Shown piece after piece: positions 10,920 to 22,900 of a stretch of DNA of 64,000 bases. The stretch lies in assembly GCA_023055425.1 (NCBI GenBank), contig JALGPY010000009.1, positions 53,940,616-54,004,615 on the forward strand. The letters are read 5' to 3'. Source of the DNA: Linanthus parryae (Eukaryota; Streptophyta; Magnoliopsida; Ericales; Polemoniaceae). The notes beneath the pieces are model-generated. The model was not told the DNA's origin. It did not search any database and saw only the letters and a list, made by a program, of their open reading frames with translations. The translations under genes and the position numbers were made by a program. Position 1 is the stretch's first letter. Every line of letters begins with the position of its first letter.

Positions 10920-11873
10920 ATGTGGGGGAATAATTCTGATATGCAATTTCCATGCTATTCACCATACTACTCCTATGGAGATATGTACACCCCTCCTCCT
11001 TGCAATCAAGAAGTTGAGGAGATGAAAGAATTATTGAAGCTCCTGGTAGCTAGTGTGGACAGAATGGAGGAAGGGATTAATAGGATGGATGAAACTCTCC
11101 AGCTGAAGGGACAACACTTGGCAGAACTTTCGAGTGCATTGGCATATACAGATAATGACGATGGGCCAAGTAGCATCATTCCTGACTTAGTTGAGGAGTG
11201 TAAAGAGGAAGACGAAGAACCCCCAGAGGTCTATGTATACAATGTTGTTCATCATGAAGTAGTAGATTATCGGGCTGCTTCAGACTCAGATTCAGACTCA
11301 GATTGGGATGATATTGTGAAGCCTATACAACTTATGCCTCGCATAATTCCGGAGTCATGGCATGAATGGGAGAGTGTGGACATCGCAATCTTATGGTCCA
11401 CTGAAGATATTTGCTTTGAGGAAGAAAGTCATGAAGCTAAGGAATTACTACATGGGGATGTTTGCGAGGACATGTATCGTGAAGTTTCTCCACCTAATCC
11501 ATATCTCTTGGAGATCATAAAATCGGGTGAATCACATGAGAAAGAACAAATACCCCAGTTTTATGCAATCCATGATTTACCACCCGTGATTCCAAGACAA
11601 GAACGAAGAAAGGAAGTAGGAAAGGAAGAACGCATGGTTGTAGCCGTTCCACTTGAGATACTAGATTTGAAAAGTCAATCCTCGACGGTTGGAGCTTTGA
11701 AGAACTGGAAGAAGAAGAAGAAAAAGAAGACGAGTGAAGGTAGAGTGAGGCATGTGGCGGCTAACAAATTTTCTTTCTTCTTGCCATTTTCTTATGCATG
11801 CTCGCTTGAGAAGAGACAAAGGGAAAAGCGATGGTGGAAGAATAAAAAGTTGAGAGAAAAGTCTCATGTCTGA
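10920..11873 (+). CDS. Element D orphan ORF, copy 2 (full length)
   Basis: 317 codons from ATG 10920. It is near-identical to copy 1 with a few substitutions (S to T in the proline-rich start, M to V at the coiled coil, A to P in the acidic part). Here codon 305 is TGG, not TAG, so the protein continues 13 residues with a basic tail ending KSHV. The two copies together suggest that the full-length form is ancestral. Unknown function; see copy 1 for features. The neighbours are the primer site upstream and the GGCAACCC inverted repeat downstream, so this is the only candidate product of element D. Confidence 0.6.
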   Translation: MWGNNSDMQFPCYSPYYSYGDMYTPPPCNQEVEEMKELLKLLVASVDRMEEGINRMDETLQLKGQHLAELSSALAYTDNDDGPSSIIPDLVEECKEEDEEPPEVYVYNVVHHEVVDYRAASDSDSDSDWDDIVKPIQLMPRIIPESWHEWESVDIAILWSTEDICFEEESHEAKELLHGDVCEDMYREVSPPNPYLLEIIKSGESHEKEQIPQFYAIHDLPPVIPRQERRKEVGKEERMVVAVPLEILDLKSQSSTVGALKNWKKKKKKKTSEGRVRHVAANKFSFFLPFSYACSLEKRQREKRWWKNKKLREKSHV

Positions 11874-11915
11874 GGTAACTGGGTCGGGTCGTCGACCTTA
11901 AATTACAAGGCGCTT

Positions 11916-13831
11916 GTTGGGAGGCAACCCAACCTATTTATTTGCATTAGATTAGGGAGTTAGTTTTTAATACAGTTGCGTGTGTTTTGTTTATTTATTT
12001 TGGAGAGATGAGAGAGAGGGACTAATGATGTTTTCTAGTGACATATTTGAGCAGGATATGGGAGAATCTACCCCGGTATGCCATGGCACACATGACCGTC
12101 ATAGGGGCTCGTGTATGCGAGTTGGGGATTCTCCAAGACACAGAATTTAGCAGAGGAGGACAGTCTACCCCGGTGTGCGAGAACACACTGACCGTTGGGA
12201 GCATGGTGGCGCCACTACTGTGCTCGGGGACTGCTTGGCGCGATTTCGTCCCCACCCTTGAGGTGGTTGTGAGTATCTTTTCTTTTGCTGAATTATGTGT
12301 TTATTTTATTTAATATATGTCATGCTCCATCTCATCTACTGGCCTACGCATTTGATTGCTGAGTTCTCTACATGATCTCTAAATTCGTTGAGGACAACGA
12401 AGTATTCAGTGTGGGGGTGATTTAACTGTCTACTAGCCAATTGTGTCTTGCATAGCCAGTTACATGTAGGATGTGTTTAGATTGTATTGTGAGTCAGTTG
12501 TGGTTTTTGTTATGTTTTTACTTATATTGTCGTATTGTGTAGTGTAGTTTACATACTGTTTTCACTTTTACATAATTGAGTATACCCACCAAAAAGTTGA
12601 GTTGTGTTGTGTCAATTTTTTTTTCTCATGTCAAAGCCTTGCATATAGAGGTAGGATATTAAAAAAAATACAGAAAATGAAAAAAAAAAAAGAGAGAGAG
12701 AAAATCCATAAAAAATTAAAGATTTAAAAATTTGAGAAAAGGCAATTGAGGATCTTGAAACTGAAGAGAGCTTAGTGAATGAATCCTTTTGAGTAGGAAG
12801 TGTGTAGTAAGGAAATTTTTATTCTTTAATATTTCGTGTAGAGGTTTCACTAAGGATGTCCCGGGAATTTTTGGAAGTTGTGAAAAAATGACATGTAAAG
12901 TATACCTAAGTTTCCTATAGTGTGCTAATTAGATTGAGTTTTGCTTGTAGCTGAATATTCTGTTTTCAAGTGGAAACTTGTGGTCTCTTGTGATCTGGGG
13001 TGGACCTTCGTGTAGAGTTGGTTTCATGTGGTACGGTTGCCTCAGCCTAAGTGAAGTTGAGGGGCGTACACCACCATCCCTTACGGTGGTCACAAGAGTT
13101 AACCGAAAAAGCCCACGCTCTTTATGCTCTATTGCACGGTTGTAAAAACAGAGGAGGAAAGAAAAGAAAATGAGAAAATCTGAAAAAAAAAAAAAAAAAA
13201 AAAAAAAAGAAAGAAAAAAAAAAACTTGTGGTTCAAGGAGAAATAACCTAATGTGCTTCCGGTCACACGGAAAATTTTGATTCCATCCAAATAGAGCTTG
13301 GAGAGGAAAACTAGAGTCAAGCCTTATTTCACAGGAGTTGTGACTCCCTTCACCGGGACAATTTGCATTCAAACGCAATAAAGGCTAAGAGGGTCTGAAA
13401 ACCTCAGATGATTCGGCGAAGAAAGGCTACAGTGAAGTTTGAGCTTAATTAGACCCAATGAAGCTTAGGACGTGCTTGTGTCTTGGTTTGAATTGGTGGA
13501 GGAAAGGGGACGCCTTAGTGAGCTTTTGCACTGAATCAAATTTTTATTTCAAATTCTTGCTACGTGTATATGAATTTCAAACAGGATTAGTGAGAGCTTG
13601 ATGATTTTTAGTTGATGAGAGGGAGATTGCCTGATCTTACCAAAAATAAAGATTTAAAGCGTTTTGTGTGTTGCGTTAAGATAGAGTCTAGGATTTGCAT
13701 TTGCATCATATTGCTGCATTGTTGTGTCGTTTGTCGTGTTAGAGTCGTTTGAGTCGTGTCGGCTAGTAGACAATTAAATGCAGTAGATGAGACTTTGCTC
13801 GGGACGCGCAAATGGTAAGTGTGGGGGTATT
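11916..13831 (+). other. D unit 2 hairpin block, 3' region and polypurine tract
   Basis: Same order as unit 1: inverted repeat GTTGGGAGGCAACCCAACC, two-hairpin GC block to about 12270, A-rich tracts (12660-12690 and 13183-13222, longer than in unit 1), then a purine tract ending at 13831. No other coding frame is credible. Confidence 0.85.
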
Positions 13832-15312
13832 TGATAACTCCACTTTAGGAGTTATATTCTTATAGGATTCATCATCAATTTGCGTGCGTTTAGAGAGATT
13901 TGTATGAGAAATTGACCAATTCTTATATGTTTTGAGCATACTTGAGTATTTAGACTTCATTGTGTAATCCGGGCGTTTTAAAAATGTTTTAGGCTTTATT
14001 TGTCGCATTTGATCTTCCGGTATTTGTTCGTGTTGTGGATTTCAGGGACCGGAAGCTTGGAGTGCGGATTTTGGAGCGGAAGCGAACTTCGGAAAGAAAG
14101 AAACTCAACGAATGCTTGAGAGAATGGACGAAGGAGAGTAGAAGCTAAGAGGAGAAAAAGACTTGGCCAAAATTCAAGAGGAGTGAAAAGAAGCAACTCA
14201 CTGGAAGTAGAGGATCACAAATTGTGATCACAAGATCAAGTGCAAGACCACATGGAAGATCAACGTGATCCTGCAATTAAAAAATGTGATCCTATGATCA
14301 CAAGATCAAGTGCAAGACCACATAGAAGATCACCGTGACTCTACAACTAAAAAAGGTGATCCTAGGATCACAAATTGTGATCCCAAGATCACATTAGTAG
14401 ATCTGACGTGATTAGAAAAGGGGTAAAAAGTGTAATTTTTAAAAACTTGAAAGCAGTGACGTGATTTAACAAGGAGAACGACCTAGGGCTTGGAATATTC
14501 ATCAAGGGGACGCCATTGGAGAGGAGAGGATCTTTCTTGGGAGCTTGGAGACCATCGTTTGATTTTCTATTCTCTTCTCTTCTCTACTTTTTGTTGATGA
14601 TCAATAAACTTTGTACTTTGATCATGTGTTTTAGTAGCTAAATCTTCTATTCGGGATATCTCATAGGTAGCTAGGGTTTGAACACCATGTTTGGTGATTT
14701 ATGGATCTTGTTTCATGCTTATATGCTTAATTGAATGTGTTTTGTTTAGTTATGCTTGATTCATGAGTTTAATCTATATTTCATATTGTTAGACGTAGCA
14801 ATATGATTGATCTAGGTGATGAATGTTAGAGGAATCAATATTCGTTGCTGGAACATGAATCATGCACTAGCTGTATCTAGGGTTGAGGAATCTTGCTAGT
14901 TGGCTAAGAACTAAGAGTAGATCAAGAGAACATAATGCGTAGTTAAACTTGAGTAGGCTAGAGGAATCAGGTACGTGAGTTTAACTATAGGCTTTGGTTG
15001 AGGAATCTTCAAGGTAAATGTGCTCGTTTGGCTAAGTAGAGTACATTCGTGTTACTAGAACATAAATCATTAATGGTGTGAGATCCCTAGTGAACCGAAG
15101 AGATATCCTGATGCTTATCCCACATATTAATCTCAATTTTAATAATTAGCTTGTTACTTACTTTCTTAGATTAGTCAAACAAACTCAGTTACTTGCCCAC
15201 ATTAAAGTTAATCATCCTAATTCGTTCACGAGAAGTCCTTTGGGTTCGACAAACCCGGATTACCGGATATTACTACACGCGACACCCGTACACTTGCGGT
15301 TGGATCGTGTCA
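13832..15312 (+). repeat. Element D, LTR 3
   Basis: A 1,481-bp copy of the D LTR, ending GTGTCA at 15312 and followed at once by the second GATAC. It carries several private substitutions, for example around 13980 and 14358. Confidence 0.93.
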
Positions 15313-15651
15313 GATACTATCAAAATAGTGGAGATTGGTCACATTTATTCCTCCAACTTTGCTTATCTTGCTTCCTCTTGAATCTGTTTTGTTTCCGAAG
15401 TTCATTTCATGCCTCCTAGCCATCGTTTAGCATCAATTCCTGTCAAGACAACATGAACAACCATACCAAGCGATTATATTTGACAAATAACATCGAATAT
15501 GCATCGAAACGCCCGGATTAACAATAAAGTGCTAAAAAATCAACTTTCTACGTTTTCTCAACATTCATAGTGTAAAACTCATATTTCACCCCGGAATCAT
15601 GGAAAACGATATTAAATATTCAAGAAATATAACTCTAAGAAAGAGTTATCA

Positions 15652-16472
15652 GATTGCTAGTACTAAGGTAAGAGAAAGCGTATCAAAATCTCAGTCAATA
15701 ACTCAAATGATAACCTACACCACATCATAAACTATGTGTCACGAGGAACAAGGTCTTCAGATCGTCCAAGGCTGAACATCAGAACTCTCAGTCAGATTAG
15801 AGTAAACAATTGATTGAACTATATCACACTTGCACAATAATGATGATACAACCCAATGATTTACGTAACTCCAAGGACAAGGCATGAACAAAGAAACGTC
15901 TCGTTCCTCAAATAACAGCTAAGTAATAAAGCTCCAAACATAAACATCCAATGCAAGCGTCAACATTATACTGACCCAGAACACCGCATTTGGTGAATCA
16001 AATGGTCTAAAATATAACAAACAAACCTTAGCCCCTCACCCTCAAACTTCAGTTTCACATGGGTGATTCCCCATTTTTCCCTTACTCTTCTACGATCATC
16101 TATAGAAGAGAAAGGAGAGAAACAAGATAAATATAACCTCCACAAAATATAGATGAGACAAGATAAGAAGAGACACAGGCACTAGTAAAGGAATGTGATC
16201 CATCAAGACTAGGTAACAATACTCCAACAAAAAGAGAAACTCCAATATTCTTTGATAGACCATTCAACTAGAATCCCAAAATTACATTTTTCCAAACAAC
16301 TTCAAAGTACGTTCTAAAATAAATTCTAATATTCGAAGAAACCAAAAGACATGATTCTCAAAACGCTTTCTAGGTGATGGTGGGCAGGAAACCGCTGCTG
16401 TCTATTTTAACTCTTTAGTCAACCACCTCTCCTGGATCTTCCATAGGTTCCTCCCAAGGCTTGTGAGCAAAC
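15652..16472 (-). other. Internal relic next to LTR at 16473
   Basis: About 820 bp between the end of LTR A and the TGTAACACCCCC terminus. No frame resembles a known protein. Just before 16473 the sequence GGCTTGTGAGCAAACTG aligns loosely with GGCTCTGATACCAACTG, the usual tRNA-Met primer site next to Tekay-type LTRs read in reverse, so this may be decayed leader sequence of a minus-strand chromovirus. Confidence 0.35.
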
Positions 16473-17520
16473 TGTAACACCCCCACCCCTTAGAGCTGAG
16501 AAATCTACCATAAGACCCCAGAATCATGGGAGTTTCCTCCGCTAAGGCACGTTAATGCCCCAGCAAGGAGTCTAAACCTAGCGGTTCCGTTAGGAGACAT
16601 AATTAAAGAAACTGAAATCTAAATAAAACTTACAACTATATTTTGAATGATTTGTAGAGTCCTGACATAGACTTCTAAGTGATTGACTATTCTCCCAGGT
16701 TCCAACATTATCACCTGAAAAGAAATCAATATATAGAGAATGTCGGAAACCAAGTTATATGGTACTATGAAAATAATATAAATATATTTTGAAATTATTT
16801 AACTTTAAAACTTACAGACACTCGAGCCATTATCCTGTCATATTTTCACATATAACACAAATACAATAACAGTAACTTATAACTCAAGGAATCCTCATAC
16901 ATCCATAACTATCACAACCATACCTGTCTTATACGGAGGATCCCGAATCCCACCACCCAGAGAGTCGTGAAGACCAGATTCACTTCCGACAAGGAAAATA
17001 AATCCACCAAGACAAGCTAGACCTTAAGTGTGCACACCCCCTACTGGACATTAGTCAAGAGAGTAGTACTAGTTGCCTACTATGTCCGAAGACAATTCAC
17101 AGTTGTCCGAAGACAACATAATGTCCGAAGACAATTCCCAGTTTTCCGAATACAACACAACGTCCGAAGACGATTCCCATTTGTCCGAAGACAACACAAC
17201 GTCCAAAGACGATTCCCAATTGTCCGAAGACAAAACAACGTCCGAAGACGATCATACCACCACATATCACAACTCGTAACCATACTATTCATATAAGTGA
17301 TATCAGCTTAGAGAACACACGTATAATAGAGCAAGCATACATACGCTTACTTGATATCCAGCCTAGTTTCCTGATCAGCAGAGCTGATTTCACAATCCAG
17401 TAATCACTTTTCCATTCCAGTATACATGCTATTATCACTTAGAATTCATATGCAAATATCAGGTTGACTGTCCAACCAAGTTTATTATTTTACCCCTATT
17501 GACCCAGGCTCTTCAATGCA
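16473..17520 (-). repeat. Decayed long LTR, chromovirus-like (G)
   Basis: Begins TGTAACACCCCC, the reverse of the ...GGGGTGTTACA end typical of Tekay/Del-type LTRs. Like the LTR at 48572, it contains the pair of motifs ACCTTAAGTGT and ACACCCC (about 17023-17040). The outer boundary is not clear; 17520 is set by the primer-site-like sequence that follows. It contains the 39-bp repeat array. Confidence 0.45.
17082..17253. repeat. 39-bp tandem repeat built on GTCCGAAGAC
   Basis: About 4.4 units of 39 bp. Each unit holds two GTCCGAAGAC cores, one of them usually inside the inverted repeat TTGTCCGAAGACAA (arms TTGTC/GACAA). Units differ by a few bases. Because 39 is divisible by three, long frames stay open by repetition (for example LSEDNTTSEDDSH), but there is no reason to call them genes. 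Confidence 0.9.
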
Positions 17521-17521
17521 A

Positions 17522-17538
17522 CCATGGCTCTGATACCA
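17522..17538 (-). other. Primer-binding-site-like sequence, initiator tRNA-Met
   Basis: Minus-strand TGGTATCAGAGCCATGG is the classic tRNA-iMet primer site of plant retrotransposons. The sequence to its right (17539-17790, minus reading ...GATTTCTTAATA) would be the end of an LTR, and the sequence to its left the leader. No coding part of the element survives. Confidence 0.6.
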
Positions 17539-17912
17539 TATTAAGAAATCAAAGAATTCGAAGATGAAGCAGAAGAAATCGAAGAAGATTAAGTAGAAGA
17601 AATCGATTAATTTCGCAGATGAAAATGGGTAGATGAAATTGACAGTTACATGGCTGCTATATTCTAGCCTTAGGGAAAGGAAGAAATGCAAAAGACTATA
17701 ATACCCTCAACTACATCTATATATTTCAATATTTATTTAATATTATATAGAACTAGAATCCAAATAATTCAATCAGCTTCTCAAAGAAAAATAAATCAAA
17801 AAAATTTTTGAATTGTGTTTTGAGAATTTCACTGTTTGGAGCAAAGCGAGGATGACCCAAATTAGCACTGACTTGAGCCTCTCTATCACTTCATCAGCAT
17901 CCAATTCATAAT

Positions 17913-18989
17913 GGCCTCGTTTGGGTAGAGGATATGGTATGTAGGGATAAGACTTGTGCTGGGATATGAGCAAGGATATGAATGATGTCTGATAAGCCCT
18001 GATAAGATATGTTGACTGTCTGTGTTTGGGTGCTGTCGGATATGATGCATGATATGAAGCAGGATATGTGCCAAAGTGACTGTAATACCCTGTTTGCTGT
18101 TATTTTGTAAGTATAAAATATTGTATATATCAAATTGATGAGGAAAAATGTATGCAAAATGTATCAGTATTTACGTTTATATTTTAATACTCTTTTTCCC
18201 ACACAATAGTGGCACTGTCACCGTATGTTGGATAATGTGACTAATTCTGCAAAGGTGATAATAATGTCAATTACCTGATCCTGAGTGGTACTTTATTCGC
18301 CAGGATTAGGTAAGTATGGAACAATAACTTGTTTAAAGGTGAAAATTTTAACATTCACGTGTTGCTGTGTGATATTGGGACATTGTGGCAGGAGCATTCA
18401 CCCGTACATCCGTCTGTAATCATTTGAAAGAATTCGGTAAATTAGGAACACTGACTTATGCAAGGAACCATTTAGGTGAGATCATAAAAGCAAATGGTCT
18501 AATCATCTGTAATCAATAGTAACAATAGAAACGAAATCAAATGGGTCTTATAAAACAATTTTTAAGATGAGAAACCAATGGCAGTGTACTACTACTACTA
18601 CTAGTACTAATAGTATTCTCTTTCAGTTCTATCAATGATCCATCATCATTATATACATTTATCATTGTCGTCGTCCCATCATAACTTTGCTAAAATTGTA
18701 TCCTGCATGAATTCGTAAGGTGCTGCAAACCACAGTAGAAGAAACAATAGATAGCTTGTGGGGGTATTTTTGTCAACCTACTAGCATCCTAATATGCTAA
18801 ATTTTTCTTATCCGAGCTTATACCTCCATGTCCGTGGTATAAAATTTGTTCATTAAAAGTTCAATCAGCATAAGGCAAGGTAATTTATCCCCTCTCTTAT
18901 CCGGCACCCAAACACGTGATAAAACAAGAGAGGTCATAACTTATCTTATGCTCCCTCATTATCCTCTACGGGTCTACCCAAACGAGGCC
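17913..18989. mobile_element. 1.08-kb terminal-inverted-repeat element
   Basis: Ends with a perfect 17-bp inverted repeat GGCCTCGTTTGGGTAGA (17913 on the left; inverted at 18973-18989). Subterminal sequence is also inverted: TGTTTGGGTGC near 18027 against GCACCCAAACA near 18905, and multiple GGATA/TATCC motifs. The TIR type resembles plant PIF/Harbinger or hAT MITEs, but I see no clear target duplication. There is no transposase frame, so it is non-autonomous. Confidence 0.6.
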
Positions 18990-19913
18990 CATGTTTGTTC
19001 TTTCCCTTTTACAACATTTCCATCAAAACGTCTACACGTATCAAGAGAATAATAGCAACGCGCATATGCCGAAATGCTGGCTCGTTACAAAGCAGGTATT
19101 TACTAAATCAAATGTAGTTTAGGGTAGAAGACTTTCAACCTTCACCTGCATAAATGTGAGAGAAAGGATAGCAGAATCATACGTGACGCCCATGGATAAA
19201 AACACATCGGCCACTGTATGTTAACACTGTGATTTAGAATACATGTTAGTGTTTTTATAAAATAAGCTTCTGCTTTTATTCATGAGTGTCACATTCGATT
19301 CTTGCCTCTGGGCTGGTCTTATGGTCAATCATACATTCATAGATCACAGCATTTTCAGGTGATAGAAGAATTGCTTTGCGAACACAAAAACAATCACTGG
19401 TCTTGCTTCTTCTTTCGTTTTTTGCCGACTAAATAGAACTCGCGTAATTGCTAATCTAAGCTACGTCAGTCTGAATCATGGATCTCATGCAGAGACTTTA
19501 TGATCAATCTACAATTGAGTCATGGATAGTTTCTCCATGGAGAGTACCCAATTCCAACAACAAAAGAGACCAACTTCTCACTTCACCGCGTATTTTTGAC
19601 TCTTCATAATCTCAGACACTGTATAAAAAATAAAGGGAAAAATAGTTATTTGTAAACAGATGAAACCATCCATAGAATTTTTTTCCAAAATAAGCGTTCA
19701 AAACAACTCCAGGGGTAGAAACCAAACCACAAGAACAAGCCACAATCTCAGATACAAAAGAGAACTGCAACGGAACGATATAAGGTTCACGAGCAAACAG
19801 AAGCAGGAATGGAAAAGAAAATAAAAGGCAAAGCGGAATCTAAACCATCATCAGACGAACCACCAGCCACCAAGTCATGGACATAAAGCTCAATGTGCAG
19901 AAGCTAGCAACAA
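18990..19913. other. No feature recognised
   Basis: AT-rich sequence downstream of gene X. It probably includes its 3' untranslated region near 19780-19913, but I see no firm polyadenylation signal, repeat or reading frame. Confidence 0.5.
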
Positions 19914-22900
19914 CTACTTCACAAAGTTAAGAATTCTCTCTAGGGAAGTTTTCAAGAAATTCCAAGCTGTTTCCAGAGAACTCATCGCAACCATATTTGA
20001 GCATGCTTTAGTCGTCGTGCTCAGCCGTTTCTCTGGTAATGCCTCTATGAGCGCAGAACTCTCAGCATTCAGCTGATCCCTTTGATTATTTCTTCTTTCT
20101 TGGCTCGGCACTCTTGGATGCGCCTCTTTAACTGCTGTTCTTCCTCATTGAGGCCATCAATCTGCTTCTGAGCTTCATCAGCCTCTAACTGCTTCATCTT
20201 GGAGAGTTCCACACATTCCTCAAGATTGACTAAAGTCTTTTTAAGAATACCAAGAAGCGCTTCCCTCCATTGGAGTTCAGTCACTAAATGAGGAAGCTGA
20301 GAAGCCATATCGAGTAGAACCTCTCTCTGGGGTTGCTCCAATATCTTGAGATGTTCGGTTACGTCGACTAAGTCAGTGAATTCAGCGATTTGTTGCTGAG
20401 AGAAGTCCTTCAAATTCACATTCAACAAATTGAGGATCTTCTGGATTACTGGTTTGGCCCGAGAAGAAACTGGGTGAAGATGGCTGGTGCTGAGTGACAA
20501 TGCAGAAGCAGTAGACTCCAATCTCTTTGCCAGAATGCGCAGAGACGCACATGATGACAAGTCCCTTTGACTCTGAAAAAAAAAACAAAATCAAAGTCAA
20601 AATACGTATGGGTATTAATCCAGAGAGATGACAGTTTCCACCCCTCTATTTAGGCACTTCATAGATATGCACTCCTGTAGTATTGAAAAAGGACCACTGC
20701 TTAGAGACCCAAAAAAGTCCATATTACCCCTGTATTAAAAGGTAATAGTTTAAGTAGTCTGCTTGTGAAAGCAAAATGTCCAATGCACCCCTGGAAGTGG
20801 AGGGGCTAATGCTCTTCAAGTACCCAATTTCCTCCAGATCCATGTAGAACAATACTTGGACTGAGATCTTCGTATCCATTACCCTGGGGCTTTGATAAAC
20901 CCGGTTTTGATTTTTTTTCTGAAACTAGGGTTTTGATTATTACTGCTATTCGTATTCCGGTTCGTGTACTTGGCTTTCACTAATATTCCATTAACACAGG
21001 TTACGTATCCAAATGCTATGTTTTCTGTAGCGGATACTTATGCCTGTAATAAAATAGTTTTAGCTTTTTAGACCGATTCATGAGTGTAGGATATCTTTTA
21101 AGGAACTCTGAAGAGTAGAAATTTGTTGTGGTGATGTTAGTTGCTGGTATGTGTGTGTATTTTTGATAGATTATAGACATGTAGGCATAACCTGTTTACT
21201 TTAGAATGTAAAACCACTACTGACCTGTAGCACAAATGTGTATTCTGATCAACTGATTATACACAATGTTTTTCTTCGCCTCGGATATTATGTACCGTGA
21301 AGATGAGTGATCTGAAGTATCCCTTTAGTGTTAGACTTCTTCGAATCTCACACTAACCACTTCTTGTGAGGTTGTGATAGTTTCCGGTACTCTGAAGATT
21401 GTTACCTCTTAAGTGTTTGGTTTTGTCAATTGATTTTCTTGGTGGAGCAACACCAGTCAACTCATGAAACACAGCCAGTTAACATTAGCTCTCAATCACA
21501 GGCAACAATTAGTTCAGAGGTAAATTTCTATAAACCACTACTGTCAAGACATGGAATAAATGTTAATACCCTACAAATTACCTTAATTTTTATTATAATG
21601 TTTTTTTATTAGGTTCAGAGGAGGTGAGGAATGCCAGTAAAAGCCAAGATCTGTAGGAATATTTGTATATATAATTAGAAGCCAAGATAACAAATATATA
21701 GGAATTCAAGTGGCATAGAGAACTGGAATTCATCCCAACCATAACTCACCAGCAAGATACCATAATGTTATGGCTTTTGCATTAAGCCATTTTTTGTGCA
21801 GTTAGAGGCTAACCTTTTCTATATGGATTATATAGCTTTTGCACACTACATCTGGTGCTATATGGAATATATATACTCTTACCACAACTCCTAACAATAT
21901 TTGTACATTGTAGTGTGGTTTTTGTGTGTGTACCTGATTGATTATCTGTGCTATTCCAGGTAACAAGATCTTTAAGAATTCAGAGTAGCATAGCGAACTT
22001 CATCCCAACCATAAGTCACTTGCAAGAATGAAGAGTATCAGGCACCGAGTGCAACAGTACATTGTGTGAAGTTAACATAATTTTCAGGGTTTTACACCAC
22101 TTTTGTGCACTTAGGGGTTTACCTTTGCTATATGGAACATATAGATTTTGTACACCACATCTGGTCTTTAGTCCTGTGGTAGAATTAGATCAAACTAGTA
22201 CTTGTTGATTACTAAGGATATATGTATATTTTGTACACAAAATTTGGTCTTGTTTCTGAATTAGTAAGTGATCAAATATTGTGTGCAGACAGATGAGTTG
22301 GAGGAATTCAGACTTGTAACTGTCAGTTGTCTTCAAGAACTCATGGAACCTTTGCAATAAGATGTACAAGATCATCTCCAAAACCCTAGCCAATCGCCTC
22401 GAACCAATTCTTAACTCCATCATTAGCCAAACCAAGACGCCTTTGTCCCAAGAAGACTTATCACCAATGGCTCTATCCTCGCAACTAGCTCCTTCCCCTC
22501 ATCAATGGCACAAAGGCTGGAGGCACATCCCTAGCTGCTCTGAGTATTGACATGAGCAAAGCATTTGATCGTGTTAATTGGGACTTCCTCTGCCTAGTCC
22601 TTACCAATATGGGCTTTCCTCATCACTGGAAACAGTGCTTCACAACAACATGGCAGTCATGGTGAATGGGCGCCCACTCGGTGGGACATCAAAAATTTCA
22701 ATACCGCCAGGATCTATGAACACCGTTGGACCCCTCTCTCTCAAACCCTCCCTGGCCAAGTTCAGCGGCCATAACCCCCACCCCTCCCTCACTGCCTCCC
22801 ACCTCATCTCACAAGTGGATCGTACCCATGTTAAAACACGCATGACATAAAGTCCCCCATCTCCCACTTCCTTATCACATCTTATCTTTCCATCAAACTC

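Larger units (their letters stand above)
4756..15317 (+). mobile_element. Element D: tandem LTR-internal-LTR-internal-LTR
   Basis: A 10.55-kb plus-strand insertion made of three LTRs (4761-6240, 9296-10775, 13832-15312) and two internal regions of about 3.06 kb. It is flanked by the 5-bp target duplication GATAC (4756-4760 and 15313-15317), so the whole array occupies a single insertion site in LTR A. Units differ at only scattered bases, which points to recent activity. Each internal region has a tRNA-Asp primer site, one unfamiliar ORF, a TTGGGAGGCAACCCAA motif, a GC-rich hairpin block, and a polypurine tract (AAGTGTGGGGGTATT). There is no gag, protease or pol, so it must be mobilised by proteins from another element, presumably an Athila relative with the same primer site and similar 3' region. 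Confidence 0.92.
3371..15651 (-). repeat. 5' LTR of element A, split by element D
   Basis: On the minus strand the LTR starts TGATAACTC at 15651 and ends TCGTGTCA at 3371. Without the nested D array (4761-15317) it is about 1,724 bp (3371-4760 plus 15318-15651). It matches the LTR of element B (52773-60185 without its LINE) along the whole length. The outer flank at 15652-15656 is GATTG. The broken point reads ...CTCAAGATAC | D | GATACTATCAAAA..., and the uninterrupted sequence is visible in LTR B near 59840. A/T-rich sequence and CCCTAG motifs occur as in other long Athila LTRs. Confidence 0.9.

Noticed and set aside
17030..17296. Possible repetitive protein or CRISPR-like array at 17 kb
   Set aside because: No spacers of constant length with unique content and no cas-type genes; the organism is a plant. 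Frames follow from a 39-bp period.
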